64,000 nucleotides of DNA. Origin: an uncultured Rhizobium sp. GTDB lineage: Bacteria > Pseudomonadota > Alphaproteobacteria > Rhizobiales > Rhizobiaceae. Position numbers and translations under genes: made by a program. This document shows positions 16,316-25,878 of the stretch, one piece after another; the stretch's first letter is position 1, and each line of letters begins with the position of its first letter. The stretch lies in the NCBI GenBank assembly GCA_945952315.1, contig CAMFIE010000003.1:124001-188000 (forward strand), in the 5' to 3' direction. The notes below the pieces were generated by a model. That model had not been told where the DNA came from, did no database searches, and saw only the letters and a list, made by a program, of their open reading frames with translations.

Positions 16316-17464
16316 TTACCGGAATGTCTTGCGGGGATCGAAGGCATCGCGCACCGCCTCGCCGATGAAGATCAGCAGCGACAGCATGATCATCATGGTG
16401 AAGAAGGCCGTGAGACCCAGCCAGGGCGCCTGCAGATTGTTCTTGCCCTGCGCGATCAGTTCGCCGAGTGAGGCCGAGCCCGGCGGCATGCCGAAACCGA
16501 GGAAATCAAGCGACGTCAGGGTTGCAATCGATCCGGAGAGAATGAAGGGCAGGAAGGTAAGCGTGGCCACCATGGCATTGGGCAGGAGGTGACGCCACAT
16601 GATCGTGCGGTTGTTGACGCCAAGCGCGCGGGCCGCCCGCACATATTCAAAATTGCGGGCCCTGAGAAACTCTGCCCGGACGATGCCGACAAAGCTGACC
16701 CAGTGAAACAGGAGCATGATGCCGAGCAGCACGAAGAAGCCGGGCGGCAGGATGGCGGCAATGATCAGCAGGATATAGAGGACCGGCATCGAGGACCAGA
16801 TTTCGATCACCCGCTGGAGGATAAGGTCGGTCCATCCCCCGAAATAGCCCTGCACGGCACCGGCCGCGACCCCGATGACCGCCGAGCAGATGGTGAGGAT
16901 CAGGCCGAACAGAACGGAGACCCTAAACCCGTAGAGCATGCGTGCCACGACATCACGTGCCTGATCGTCCGTGCCGAGCCAATTCATGTTGCCGAGTACG
17001 CAGCCGGGATCATCCACCCCCATCGGATAGGCAGAACAACGCTCCTCCCTGGACATCGTCCAGAATGGCGGGGTCGGCGCCGAATGCGGAATATTGGAAT
17101 TCACCGTCTGGTAGGAATAGCGGATCGGCGGCCAGAGCATCCAGCCATTGGCGTTGATTTCCTCGGCGATGTAATCGGACCGGTAGTCGGTTTCGGCAAG
17201 GAAGCCGCCGAACTTTTCTTCCGGATAATCGACCAGCACCGGCACCAGCAGCTCGCCCTTGTAGGAGACGAGGAGCGGGCGGTCATTGGCGATGAAATTC
17301 GACAGAAGACTGATCGTGAAGATTGCAAGGAACAGCCAGAGCGACCAGTAACCGCGCCGGTTTGCCTTGAAATTGGCATAGCGGCGCTGGTTGATCGGTG
17401 ACAGGAGACCCCGCTTTGGAGGGGCGTCCACCGAGACTGCATTCTGGTGAAGAGGGACGGTCAT
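16316..17464 (-). CDS. yejE: Peptide ABC transporter permease YejE
   Basis: A 382-residue inner-membrane permease. After the N-terminus comes a hydrophobic helix (WSLWLFLAIFTISLLSNFIA), a long periplasmic loop with YSYQTVNSNIPHSAPTPPFW typical of YejE, then the binding-protein-dependent transport domain with the EAA-type loop RAARALGVNNRTIMWRHLLPNA. I start at the ATG at 17464, directly after the yejB stop; the longer frame to 17503 would run into yejB. It pairs with YejB to form the channel of the YejABEF oligopeptide importer. Confidence 0.94.
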   Translation of the reverse strand: MTVPLHQNAVSVDAPPKRGLLSPINQRRYANFKANRRGYWSLWLFLAIFTISLLSNFIANDRPLLVSYKGELLVPVLVDYPEEKFGGFLAETDYRSDYIAEEINANGWMLWPPIRYSYQTVNSNIPHSAPTPPFWTMSREERCSAYPMGVDDPGCVLGNMNWLGTDDQARDVVARMLYGFRVSVLFGLILTICSAVIGVAAGAVQGYFGGWTDLILQRVIEIWSSMPVLYILLIIAAILPPGFFVLLGIMLLFHWVSFVGIVRAEFLRARNFEYVRAARALGVNNRTIMWRHLLPNAMVATLTFLPFILSGSIATLTSLDFLGFGMPPGSASLGELIAQGKNNLQAPWLGLTAFFTMMIMLSLLIFIGEAVRDAFDPRKTFR

Positions 17465-17465
17465 C

Positions 17466-18566
17466 TCACACATCCCTCTTGTCGAAATCGATGCGCGGAT
17501 CAACCCAGGTATACATCAGGTCCGAGATCAGTCCGACGATCAGCCCCATCAGCGAGAATATGTAGAGCGTTGCAAAAACAATCGGATAGTCGCGCTTGAC
17601 CACCGAAAGATAGCCAAGCCTGCCCAAACCATCGAGCGAGAAGATATTTTCAATCAAAAGCGAACCGGTGAAGAAGGCGGATATGAAGGCGCCGGGAAAG
17701 CCGGCAATAACGATCAGCATCGCATTGCGAAACACATGCCCGTAGAGCACCTTGCGTTCGGAAAGCCCCTTGGCGCGGGCAGTAATCACATATTGCTTCT
17801 TGATCTCGTCGATGAAGGAATTCTTGGTAAGAAGCGTGGTCGTGGCAAAGGCGGCCAGTGAAAGCGAGATCAGCGGCAATGTCAGATGCCAAAAATAGTC
17901 GACTATCTTCTGGCCGAGCGTCAGCTCCGCGAAATTGTCCGAGACGAGACCACGCAACGGAAACCAGTCGAAGAAGGAGCCACCCGCGAACAGCACCACC
18001 AGAAGGATGGCAAACAGGAATCCGGGAACTGCATAGCCGACAATGATAATGCCGGATGTCCAGATATCGAATGCCGAGCCGTCCCGCACAGCCTTGGCGA
18101 TGCCAAGCGGGATCGAGATGCCGTAAGAGAGGATAAGGATCCACACGCCGAGCGAAATCGATACCGGCATCTTGTCTAGGATGAGGTCGATCACCGAACT
18201 GTTGCGGAAGAAGCTCTCGCCGAAATCGAAGCGGATATAGTTCCACATCATCTCGCCGAAGCGGGTGAGCGGCGGCTTGTCGAAGCCGAACTGTTTTTCA
18301 AGCTTCGCGATCAGGTCCGGATCGAGCCCCTGTGCCCCGCGATATTTGGCATTCATCTCGGCGGAGGCTGCATCCTGCTGGCCGGTCAGATCACCGCCAC
18401 CGCCATTCAGTCGGCCATCGGCATTGTTGCCCTGGCCGGTAAGATCGGCAATCACCTGCTCCACCGGCCCGCCCGGCGCGAACTGCACGACGGCAAAGGA
18501 GATCGCCATGATGCCGACAATGGTCGGGATCATCAAAAGCAGGCGCCGCAGGATATAGCCACCCAT
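17466..18566 (-). CDS. yejB: Peptide ABC transporter permease YejB
   Basis: A 366-residue inner-membrane permease. The start MGGYILRRLLLMIPTIVGIMAISFAVVQF is the classic first helix of DppB/OppB/YejB permeases, followed by a roughly 80-residue Gly/Asn-rich periplasmic insert (GNNADGRLNGGGGDLTGQQD) characteristic of YejB. The conserved loop TARAKGLSERKVLYGHVFRNA is the EAA motif. It is 1 base from yejE. Upstream, its untranslated leader carries repeated ACAAGGG motifs and a hairpin that separates it from yejA. Confidence 0.95.
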   Translation of the reverse strand: MGGYILRRLLLMIPTIVGIMAISFAVVQFAPGGPVEQVIADLTGQGNNADGRLNGGGGDLTGQQDAASAEMNAKYRGAQGLDPDLIAKLEKQFGFDKPPLTRFGEMMWNYIRFDFGESFFRNSSVIDLILDKMPVSISLGVWILILSYGISIPLGIAKAVRDGSAFDIWTSGIIIVGYAVPGFLFAILLVVLFAGGSFFDWFPLRGLVSDNFAELTLGQKIVDYFWHLTLPLISLSLAAFATTTLLTKNSFIDEIKKQYVITARAKGLSERKVLYGHVFRNAMLIVIAGFPGAFISAFFTGSLLIENIFSLDGLGRLGYLSVVKRDYPIVFATLYIFSLMGLIVGLISDLMYTWVDPRIDFDKRDV

Positions 18567-18575
18567 CAGCTGCCG

Positions 18576-18628
18576 CTCCTTGTTGCCCTTGTGAAAGCCG
18601 CCCTTGTGCTGTTCATGCCTGCCCTTGT
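18576..18628. repeat. Short repeats in the yejB leader
   Basis: On the minus strand, ACAAGGGC occurs three times (complements at 18621-18628, 18600-18607, 18585-18592), then a fourth variant ACAAGGAG (18576-18583) that is the yejB ribosome site. The three extra copies resemble Shine-Dalgarno sequences that do not serve an evident start codon. Confidence 0.5.
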
Positions 18629-18639
18629 CATTGCTGCCT

Positions 18640-18666
18640 GTGAGCGGGCTGATTCGCCCCGCTCAC
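18640..18666 (-). terminator. Hairpin between yejA and yejB
   Basis: GTGAGCGGG (18640-18648) pairs perfectly with CCCGCTCAC (18658-18666). There is no T run on the minus strand, so it is more likely an mRNA-stabilising or processing hairpin at the yejA 3' end than an intrinsic terminator. Such hairpins often keep the binding-protein mRNA more abundant than the permease mRNA. Confidence 0.45.
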
Positions 18667-18727
18667 CGCATTTGGTAACGGCCTTCCATGCCAAAGCAAG
18701 GCTTTCATGAGGGCAAGCGGCATCGCT

Positions 18728-20602
18728 TCACTCTGCAGCGCCCTTCGCCCACCACACATCCGGAAAGCCGATCGAGTATTCCGGAAGTTCCTTGGGGCGG
18801 TCGAACTTGTCCCAATAGGCAAGGCGGCTGGCGCGAAGCGTATAGCCCGGCACCACATAGTGACCGGCGAGCAATACCCGGTCGAGCGCCTTTGTCGCCG
18901 CCTTCAGCTCGTCGGCGTTCTGCGCGAAGATCACCTTCTTGATCAGGATGTCGATGCCCGGATCGGAAATCCCGGCATAGTTTTTCGAGCCTTCGCGCTT
19001 TGCGGCCGCCGAGCCCCAGTATTCCGTCTGCTCATTGCCCGGATGCAGGCTCTGGCCCCAGCCGTTATAAAGCATGTCATAATCGAAGCTGCGGACCCGG
19101 TTGGTATATTGGGCCTCGTCCGCCACACGCACCGTTGCATCAAAACCGATCTTTTTGAGGTTCTGCGCAAAGGGCAGCGCGACGCGCTCCAGCGTATTGT
19201 TGTCCAGCAGGATTTCGAGCTTGGCCTGTTCGCCGGTCTTTGTATTGACCATCTTGCCGCCCCGGATCTCGTAGCCAGCCTCTTTCATGAGGCCGATGGC
19301 GCTTTTGAGATTGTTGCGGAAGAGATCAGGCTTGCCGCCGACCGGGTTCTTGTAGGCTTCGGTGAAAACGGATGGCGGAACCTTGTCCTTGATCTCGTTC
19401 AGGATTTCGAGTTCCCGCCCTTCCGGCAGACCGCTTGAGGCCAGCTCGCTGCCGTAGAAATAGCTGTTCACGCGCTGATATTGCGAGAAGAAGGTCGTGC
19501 GGTTCAGCTCCTCGAAATCGAAGGCATAGTTCAGCGCTTCGCGCACCCGTGCATCCTTGAACAGCGCGCGGCGCTGGTTCGGGATGAAGCCGACCATCAC
19601 GCCACTGGCGCGATAGGAATTGTCCAGCACCTCGCGCTTGACCTTGCCCTCCTTCACCGCCGGGAAATCATAGCCGGTTGCCCAGCGCTTGGCGGAGTTT
19701 TCGCTCCAGAAATTCAGCGAACCGGAGCGGAAGGCCTCGAAGGCCACATCCAGATCCCCGAAATAGGTATAGGTGAAGGTGCGGAAATTGTTCTGGCCGA
19801 CGTTCACATTGATGTCCTTGCCCCAGTAATCATCGCGCAGTTCGTAGCGGATGCTTGAACCCGCCTGAAAACTCGCAATCCTGTATGGCCCTGATCCCAT
19901 GACCGGCTCCAGCGTCGTCTTGCCGATATCGCGCGGATTGCCTTTGTCGTCCTTGCCCTCCCACCAGTGCTTCGGAACCACGACCAGCTGGCCGAGAATG
20001 TCCGGAAGCTCGCGATTGTTCTTCTCGTCGAAGCGGAAGGTGACGTCCCGCTCGCCTGTCTTTTCGGCCTTCACGACATGGGCGTAGTAGAAGGACAGCT
20101 GCGGATTGAGTTCCTTGCCCTTGTCGAAGGAGAAGATCACGTCTTCCGGCGACAAGGGCTTGCCATCGGCCCATTTGGCTTCCTTGCGCAGCCTGAACGT
20201 GGCGTAGGAAATGTCGTCCGGATAGGCGACACCTTCCGCCAGGAGACCGTAACTGGTGGTAACCTCGTCGCTGGACGGCTTCAGCAGCGTATCGAACACC
20301 AGCGAAAGTCCGGTTGCGGCATCGCCCTTGGCGAGTACCGGGTTGAACGTATCATAGGTGCCGACGACCGACATCGACACCTCACCGCCCTTGGGTGCCT
20401 GCGGATTGACATAGTGGAAATGGGCAAAACCTTGCTGATAGCGCGGCGTGCCGGAGGAGGAAGTACCGACGCGGAACGGCAGATCGTCTGCTCTGGCCGC
20501 AGCCGTGCCGAGGATTGCGAGAACACCGATCATGGCAAAACCGATGATCCGCGATGCTGAAATGCCCCCTGAATGCCGCCCCTTTGTCAATTTCCTGTTC
20601 AT
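18728..20602 (-). CDS. yejA: Periplasmic peptide-binding protein YejA
   Basis: A 624-residue extracellular solute-binding protein of family 5. A signal peptide covers about residues 1-38 (basic start, then IIGFAMIGVLAILGTAAARA and a cleavage site before DDLPFRV). The mature protein shows SVVGTYDTFNPVLAKGDAA near its start and DFEELNRTTFFSQYQRVNSYF in the middle, both characteristic of YejA-type oligopeptide binders. It delivers peptides to YejBE. It is first in the yejABEF operon and divergent from mepA across a 216-base gap. The 161 bases before yejB hold a hairpin and repeats. Confidence 0.95.
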   Translation of the reverse strand: MNRKLTKGRHSGGISASRIIGFAMIGVLAILGTAAARADDLPFRVGTSSSGTPRYQQGFAHFHYVNPQAPKGGEVSMSVVGTYDTFNPVLAKGDAATGLSLVFDTLLKPSSDEVTTSYGLLAEGVAYPDDISYATFRLRKEAKWADGKPLSPEDVIFSFDKGKELNPQLSFYYAHVVKAEKTGERDVTFRFDEKNNRELPDILGQLVVVPKHWWEGKDDKGNPRDIGKTTLEPVMGSGPYRIASFQAGSSIRYELRDDYWGKDINVNVGQNNFRTFTYTYFGDLDVAFEAFRSGSLNFWSENSAKRWATGYDFPAVKEGKVKREVLDNSYRASGVMVGFIPNQRRALFKDARVREALNYAFDFEELNRTTFFSQYQRVNSYFYGSELASSGLPEGRELEILNEIKDKVPPSVFTEAYKNPVGGKPDLFRNNLKSAIGLMKEAGYEIRGGKMVNTKTGEQAKLEILLDNNTLERVALPFAQNLKKIGFDATVRVADEAQYTNRVRSFDYDMLYNGWGQSLHPGNEQTEYWGSAAAKREGSKNYAGISDPGIDILIKKVIFAQNADELKAATKALDRVLLAGHYVVPGYTLRASRLAYWDKFDRPKELPEYSIGFPDVWWAKGAAE

Positions 20603-20818
20603 GCTCTGCTCCCGATACCGATTTGCATAAAGAATAATGGGAAAATGTTCGAATGGAAGCCCGCGCCTTTCAGGAAGGCTCGGGCTTGCGCCGGAAATTG
20701 GCCATCTTCGACCTAAACAAGGGAAGTGCGGTTTTGCTGATTTGCCAATGGCGGGTTAGGCTTGGCTGATAGTGATTCTCCAGCTGGCACCCAGCAAACC
20801 TGTCTCCGGAATGACACC

Positions 20819-21904
20819 ATGGCCCTTTCATCCGCCTCGCCTTTTTCTCGCCTGGCCTTAGCTGCCCTTCTGGCGCTAGGCTTGTTGGGCGGTCTTGATC
20901 CCGAAGCAGCCCATGCGGACGGGGTTGCAAAAGAATTGTTCGGCGCTGTTGCGCTGCCCAGCAAGGGCAAGGCAACATCCTACGGTTTCTACGCCAAGGG
21001 CTGCATCGGCGGTGCGGTTGCCATACCGACCGATGGACCGAACTGGCAGGCCATGCGCCTTTCGCGCAACCGGCGCTGGGGCAATCCGATGCTGATCAGC
21101 CTGCTGGAACGCTTTTCACAGGACGCGGCGCGACTGGACGGCTGGCCGGGTCTTTTGCTGGGAGATATTTCGCAGCCGCGCGGCGGCCCGATGAAAAGCG
21201 GCCACGCCTCGCATCAGATCGGGCTTGATGCCGATATATGGCTGACACCGATGCCCGGTCGCACGCTGACCGCTGCCGAGCGCGAAAACATTTCCGCCCG
21301 ATCGATGCTGAAGGAAAACGCCTTTCTGACGGTCGATGACCGGGTCTGGACCAAGGCCCATGCGCGGGTAATCATGCGGGCGGCGAGCTATCCGGAAGTG
21401 GAGCGCATCTTCGTCAATCCGGCGATCAAGAAGAAGCTTTGCGATACCTGGACCGGTGACCGCACCAATCTGGGCAAGGTTCGGCCCTATTACGGTCACG
21501 ACTATCACTTCCATATCCGCATTCATTGCCCGCCGGGCGCTGTCGGCTGCAAGGCGCAGGACCCGGTTCCGGCTGGCGACGGCTGCGGCAAGCCGCTTGC
21601 CTGGTGGTTCACCAAGGAGCCCTGGGCGCAGCATAAGCCGGATCCCACCAAGCCCCAGCCGAAACCGCGGCCAATCATGCTGTCGCAGCTGCCCGCCGCC
21701 TGCACGACAGTGCTGAACGCCCCCGCCGTCTCGTCCATGGCGGCAGCGACTTTCGGCGGCGGATCGAATGCGGTGGCCTTTGCCGAGACCGCGCCCCCGG
21801 AACCCGCCTTTTCGGAAGAACCGCCAGCCGCGCCGGCAGCGGCTGCCGACGGCTTTGAGATGCTGCCCGATTACGGCCCTTACCCCTATACAAGACCCTA
21901 TTGA
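20819..21904 (+). CDS. mepA: Penicillin-insensitive murein endopeptidase
   Basis: A 361-residue periplasmic zinc peptidase of the LAS family that cuts D-Ala-meso-DAP cross-links in peptidoglycan. A signal peptide ends at AHA (about residues 1-32, LALAALLALGLLGG). The active site is visible as SHQIGLDAD (about 131-139) and GHDYHFHIRIHCP (about 228-240), giving the zinc His and Asp ligands. The ATG at 20819 was chosen because the signal peptide begins there; a TTG frame from 20762 lacks this. The C-terminal 70 residues are Pro/Ala-rich and unstructured. It is divergent from yejA, which fits a loose cell-wall/peptide-recycling theme. Confidence 0.93.
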   Translation: MALSSASPFSRLALAALLALGLLGGLDPEAAHADGVAKELFGAVALPSKGKATSYGFYAKGCIGGAVAIPTDGPNWQAMRLSRNRRWGNPMLISLLERFSQDAARLDGWPGLLLGDISQPRGGPMKSGHASHQIGLDADIWLTPMPGRTLTAAERENISARSMLKENAFLTVDDRVWTKAHARVIMRAASYPEVERIFVNPAIKKKLCDTWTGDRTNLGKVRPYYGHDYHFHIRIHCPPGAVGCKAQDPVPAGDGCGKPLAWWFTKEPWAQHKPDPTKPQPKPRPIMLSQLPAACTTVLNAPAVSSMAAATFGGGSNAVAFAETAPPEPAFSEEPPAAPAAAADGFEMLPDYGPYPYTRPY

Positions 21905-21992
21905 GAAAAATCGCGGATTCCCCGCCTTCCCAAGGGCAAAGACTGTGCTATAGGAAACGTAAATCGATTTAAACAACTGCGGACACTTGGAA

Positions 21993-22370
21993 ATGGCAGT
22001 CAATGGCCGGATCGCGCTGATCGCCCATGACCAGAAGAAGGATGAGATGGTGGCCTTTGCGAAGGCGCATCAGGCCCTTCTTCAGTCCCGGTCCATCGTC
22101 GCCACCGGAACGACCGGCGGGCGCGTGCTCGATGCCTGTCCCACGCTCGATGTCACCCGTCTCAAGAGTGGTCCGCTTGGCGGCGACCAGCAGATCGGCG
22201 CGATGATTGCGACCGGGGAAGTGTCGATGCTGATTTTTCTGGTGGACCCGCTTTCTGCTCTTCCCCATGATGTGGATGTTAAGGCGCTGATGCGGCTTGC
22301 CACGGTCTATGACATTCCGATGGCGCTCAATCGCGCCTCGGCGGAAATCCTTGTGAAAACGCTTGACTGA
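21993..22370 (+). CDS. mgsA: Methylglyoxal synthase
   Basis: A 125-residue enzyme converting dihydroxyacetone phosphate to methylglyoxal and phosphate, a bypass of lower glycolysis. Family motifs are [21 protein letters not shown] (phosphate loop) and [16 protein letters not shown] with the catalytic aspartate. The ATG at 21993 gives MAVNGRIAL; a TTG two codons earlier is possible. It is directly followed by glk, an adjacency I recall from Rhizobiaceae, so the pair links glucose entry with triose-phosphate overflow. The symbol mgsA here is methylglyoxal synthase and is unrelated to the methylamine gene name. Confidence 0.96.
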   Translation: MAVNGRIALIAHDQKKDEMVAFAKAHQALLQSRSIVATGTTGGRVLDACPTLDVTRLKSGPLGGDQQIGAMIATGEVSMLIFLVDPLSALPHDVDVKALMRLATVYDIPMALNRASAEILVKTLD

Positions 22371-22398
22371 AGTGCCACTGAGAACGGACGGGACGGCC

Positions 22399-23424
22399 AT
22401 GCCGCAGAACAGAAACTATAGCCACCCCATGCCTTTTCCGATCCTGATCGGTGATATCGGGGGCACCAATGCCCGCTTCTCGATCCTGGTCGATGTCTAT
22501 GCTGAACCGAAGGAGTTTCCGGTCATCCAGACTGCGGATTTTCCGACCATCGATGAAGCCATACAGGCAGGCGTGCTGGACAAGACCTCGCTGCAGCCGC
22601 GTGCGGCAATCCTTGCGATTGCCGGTCCGATCCGCGGTGACGAAATTCCGCTGACCAACTGCCCCTGGGTGGTGCGGCCAAAGGCAATGCTGGAAGGGCT
22701 TCGGCTTGAGGAAATCCTGATCGTCAATGATTTCGAGGCGCAGGCTCTGGCCATCGCTTCGCTTTCGGATGAAAACCGTGAGCCGATTGGTCCGGCGCGC
22801 GAAGGCATGAATGCCTCAAAGGTCGTGCTCGGCCCGGGCACCGGCCTTGGCGTAGCTGGCCTGATCCATGCGGAACACACCTGGATTCCGGTTCCCGGCG
22901 AAGGCGGACATGTAGATGTCGGTCCGCGCACGGATCGCGACCGGGCAATCTTCCCGCATCTCGACCCGATCGAAGGCCGCATCTCTGCCGAACAGCTTCT
23001 GTGCGGGCGCGGCATGGTGAATATCTATCAGGCGATCTGCAAGGCGGACGGCAAGGCGCAGGCTTTCACCGATCCGGCCGCAATTTCAACCGCCGGACTG
23101 AAGGGCGAGGACAAGGCTGCGGAAGAGACACTTTCGCTCTTTGCCACCTATCTCGGCCGGGTGGCGGGTGATTTCGCCCTCGTCTTCATGGCCCGCGGCG
23201 GTGTCTACCTCGCAGGCGGCATTTCGCAGAAGATCCTGCCGGCCCTTCGCCGTCCGGAATTCCGCGCCGCCTTCGAGGACAAGGCGCCCCACTCCGCATT
23301 GCTGCGAACCATTCCCACCTATGTGGTCACCCATCCGCTGGCAGCGCTTGCCGGTCTTGCCTCCTATGCCCGCACGCCAAGCCGCTTCGGACTTGGCACC
23401 GAAGGCCGCCGCTGGAAACGCTGA
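22399..23424 (+). CDS. glk: Glucokinase
   Basis: A 341-residue ATP-dependent glucokinase making glucose 6-phosphate. The phosphate-binding motif [16 protein letters not shown] is near residue 15-30, [13 protein letters not shown] marks the sugar site (Asn/Asp), and [12 protein letters not shown] and [11 protein letters not shown] are the adenosine and glucose loops of the proteobacterial Glk family. The ATG at 22399 gives the usual rhizobial length; a TTG frame overlapping mgsA is less likely. It lies 28 bases after mgsA, probably in one transcript. Confidence 0.96.
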   Translation: MPQNRNYSHPMPFPILIGDIGGTNARFSILVDVYAEPKEFPVIQTADFPTIDEAIQAGVLDKTSLQPRAAILAIAGPIRGDEIPLTNCPWVVRPKAMLEGLRLEEILIVNDFEAQALAIASLSDENREPIGPAREGMNASKVVLGPGTGLGVAGLIHAEHTWIPVPGEGGHVDVGPRTDRDRAIFPHLDPIEGRISAEQLLCGRGMVNIYQAICKADGKAQAFTDPAAISTAGLKGEDKAAEETLSLFATYLGRVAGDFALVFMARGGVYLAGGISQKILPALRRPEFRAAFEDKAPHSALLRTIPTYVVTHPLAALAGLASYARTPSRFGLGTEGRRWKR

Positions 23425-23544
23425 GAGACTGGCGCAATCTTTCAAACGATTGGAGTGATGCCTTGGCCGCAAACCCCTGCTTTTCCGCTTGAGGGACGGT
23501 TTTGGCCGTTATAGACCTGCCCCAACACCAAAGAGGAAGACGGC

Positions 23545-24369
23545 ATGGAAACGAGGGATATGAAGCTGGTGGTCGTGGGTGCGGCAGGCCGCATGGGCCA
23601 GACGCTGATCCGCATCATTCACGCCATGCCGGGCGCTGTCCTGCATGCCGCCGTGGAGCGCGAAGGCTCGCCGTTCATCGGCAAGGATGCAGGCGAAATC
23701 GCGGGGCTCGGCAAGACTGGCGTGATCATCGGCGACCAGCCGCTCGAAGCCTTCCTGCATGCCGATGGCGTTGTCGATTTTACCTCGCCTGCCGCAAGTG
23801 TGACATTTGCCGGTCTCGCCGCGCAGGCCCGCATCGTGCATGTGATCGGCACGACCGGCTGCTCGGTGGAAGACGAGGAAAAGTTCAAGGCGGCAGGCCG
23901 TCATGGCCGCATTATCAAGTCCGGAAACATGAGCCTCGGCGTCAATCTTCTGTCCGTGCTGGTGGAGCAGGCCGCAGCCGCGCTCAGTGGCCGCGACTGG
24001 GATATCGAGGTGCTGGAAATGCACCACAAGCACAAGGTGGATGCGCCATCCGGTACGGCACTTCTTCTCGGCGAAGCGGCTGCAAGAGGCCGCAGGATCG
24101 GCCTTGCCGATCATTCCGTGCGGGTGCGCGACGGTCATACCGGCGCCCGCGAGGCAGGCACCATCGGCTTTGCCACCTTGCGCGGCGGCTCGGTGATCGG
24201 CGAGCATTCCGTGCTTTTTGCCGGTGAAGGCGAAACCGTGACGCTTTCCCACAGCGCCACAGACCGCTCGATCTTTGCCCGTGGCGCAATCACCGCCGCC
24301 CTTTGGGGCATGGACAAGAAGCCCGGCTATTATTCCATGCTGGACGTGCTTGGCCTTTCCAAATCCTGA
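23545..24369 (+). CDS. dapB: 4-hydroxy-tetrahydrodipicolinate reductase
   Basis: A 274-residue NAD(P)H reductase in the diaminopimelate/lysine pathway. The Rossmann motif [13 protein letters not shown] is at the start, VIGTTGCS is the nucleotide loop, and [16 protein letters not shown] holds the catalytic His-His-Lys and the substrate-binding SGTA. The ATG at 23545 was kept; an internal ATG five codons on is also possible. The gene lies 22 bases ahead of gpmA and is preceded by a 120-base gap after glk. A frame running in front of it (23502) is a shadow. Confidence 0.96.
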   Translation: METRDMKLVVVGAAGRMGQTLIRIIHAMPGAVLHAAVEREGSPFIGKDAGEIAGLGKTGVIIGDQPLEAFLHADGVVDFTSPAASVTFAGLAAQARIVHVIGTTGCSVEDEEKFKAAGRHGRIIKSGNMSLGVNLLSVLVEQAAAALSGRDWDIEVLEMHHKHKVDAPSGTALLLGEAAARGRRIGLADHSVRVRDGHTGAREAGTIGFATLRGGSVIGEHSVLFAGEGETVTLSHSATDRSIFARGAITAALWGMDKKPGYYSMLDVLGLSKS

Positions 24370-24391
24370 GACCCTTTCAAGGAGACATAGA

Positions 24392-25027
24392 ATGAGCGGA
24401 ACTTTGGTGCTCGTCCGCCACGGGCAGAGCGACTGGAACCTGAAAAACCTGTTCACCGGCTGGCGCGATCCGGACCTTACGCCGCTCGGCATCGAGGAAG
24501 CCAACGCTGGTGGCAAGGCGCTCGCCGATTACGGCATCAAGTTCGACATTGCCTTTACCTCGGCACTGACCCGCGCCCAGAAGACCTGCCAGATCGTGCT
24601 CGACAATGTCGGCCAGTCCGGTCTTCAGACCATTCGCAACGAGGCCCTCAACGAGCGCGACTATGGCGATCTTTCCGGTCTGAACAAGGATGATGCCCGC
24701 GCAAAATGGGGCGAGGAGCAGGTCCATATCTGGCGTCGTTCCTACGACGTGCCGCCACCGGGTGGCGAAAGCCTGAAGGATACGGGCGCGCGCGTCTGGC
24801 CCTATTACATGACGGAAATCCTGCCGCGCGTGCTGCGTGGCGAGAAGGTGCTGGTCGCCGCTCACGGCAATTCGCTGCGGTCCCTGCTGATGGTGCTCGA
24901 CCGGCTTGACCGCGAACAGATCCTCTCCGTCAACCTCGCAACCGGCGTGCCGATGGTCTACAAGCTGAACGCGGACTCGACCGTCGCCTCCAAGGATGTG
25001 CTCGGCGATATGTCCGCCGCCCACTGA
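24392..25027 (+). CDS. gpmA: 2,3-bisphosphoglycerate-dependent phosphoglycerate mutase
   Basis: A 211-residue glycolytic mutase interconverting 3- and 2-phosphoglycerate. The histidine phosphatase motif [20 protein letters not shown] is at the N-terminus, [15 protein letters not shown] carries the catalytic Glu, and [15 protein letters not shown] the second active-site His. It is shorter than the E. coli enzyme (about 250), which is normal for alphaproteobacteria. AAGGAG lies 7 bases before the ATG. It is probably co-transcribed with dapB, and a clear terminator follows. Confidence 0.96.
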   Translation: MSGTLVLVRHGQSDWNLKNLFTGWRDPDLTPLGIEEANAGGKALADYGIKFDIAFTSALTRAQKTCQIVLDNVGQSGLQTIRNEALNERDYGDLSGLNKDDARAKWGEEQVHIWRRSYDVPPPGGESLKDTGARVWPYYMTEILPRVLRGEKVLVAAHGNSLRSLLMVLDRLDREQILSVNLATGVPMVYKLNADSTVASKDVLGDMSAAH

Positions 25028-25048
25028 GGTACGTAACTCAAAAAGCTT

Positions 25049-25085
25049 AAGACGTGCCTTGCGGAAGCGGGCACGTCTTTTGTTT
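25049..25085 (+). terminator. Rho-independent terminator after gpmA
   Basis: AAGACGTGCC (25049-25058) pairs with GGCACGTCTT (25070-25079), followed by TTTGTTT. Perfect 10-base stem with a T-rich tail, 21 bases after the gpmA stop. Confidence 0.88.
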
Positions 25086-25176
25086 CCGGCGTCTTCATCA
25101 AGCCGTCATGGAAAAGCAGCAAAGAGTGCTAGTCTTGGACCGTCCGAATCGGACCTGATCCTCCCTTTCATCGGAA

Positions 25177-25866
25177 ATGATCGTGCGATACGCCCTTTAT
25201 GTTGCCCCGCCGGAAGACCATCCCTTGAGCGACAGCGCACGCACCTGGCTCGGCCGCGATGCCTTTACCGGCGCCACCCTTTCCCCGCCAGCGCTTGACC
25301 GCATCGATGCAGACAGCTGGCGGCTATGGACCGCCGATCCCCGCCGTTATGGTTTTCATGCCACGATCAAGGCTCCGTTCAGACTGAAGGACGGGCAGGA
25401 CAAGGCCGGGCTTCTTGCCGCGTTCGACACCTTTTGCCGCAATCAGAACCCGTTCCGCATAAAGCTTGCGCTTGCGGCGATCGGACCGTTCTTCGCCCTG
25501 ATCGAGGCGGAAAAATCGGAGGCGCTTGCGCAATTTGCGGCCGCGGTCGTCACCGGTTTTGAGCCTTTCCGGGCACCGCTTTCCGAAGCGGACTATGCCC
25601 GTCGCCGCCCGGAACGCCTGTCGGACAGGGAGCGGGCGCTGCTTGATCTCTGGGGCTATCCTTATGTCTTCGATCAGTTTCAGTTCCACATGAGCCTGAC
25701 CGGACCCGTACCTCAGGAGCGTCAGGACGATGTGTATGCAGCGTTGAAAGGCCATTTCGACGCCTTTATCGGCAAGGATCTTGCCATTTCCCATCTTGCC
25801 CTTTTTGAGGAGCCGGAACCGGGCGCGGATTTCCGTGTGCTCGCCATCCGCCCGCTTGGTCTGTGA
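25177..25866 (+). CDS. DUF1045 protein, phosphonate-metabolism-associated 2H phosphoesterase-like
   Basis: A 229-residue protein of the DUF1045 family linked to C-P lyase loci. It has the two HxT/S motifs of 2H phosphoesterases: FHATIKAPF (His61, Thr63) and FHMSLTGPV (His171, Ser173). This fold cleaves cyclic phosphodiesters, so it could open the 5-phosphoribosyl 1,2-cyclic phosphate formed by C-P lyase, a step done by PhnP in E. coli. That role is inferred from the fold and neighbours. It lies 12 bases before phnM. The core phnGHIJKL genes are not in this window. Confidence 0.85.
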   Translation: MIVRYALYVAPPEDHPLSDSARTWLGRDAFTGATLSPPALDRIDADSWRLWTADPRRYGFHATIKAPFRLKDGQDKAGLLAAFDTFCRNQNPFRIKLALAAIGPFFALIEAEKSEALAQFAAAVVTGFEPFRAPLSEADYARRRPERLSDRERALLDLWGYPYVFDQFQFHMSLTGPVPQERQDDVYAALKGHFDAFIGKDLAISHLALFEEPEPGADFRVLAIRPLGL

Positions 25867-25878
25867 GAGTTCTGATAT

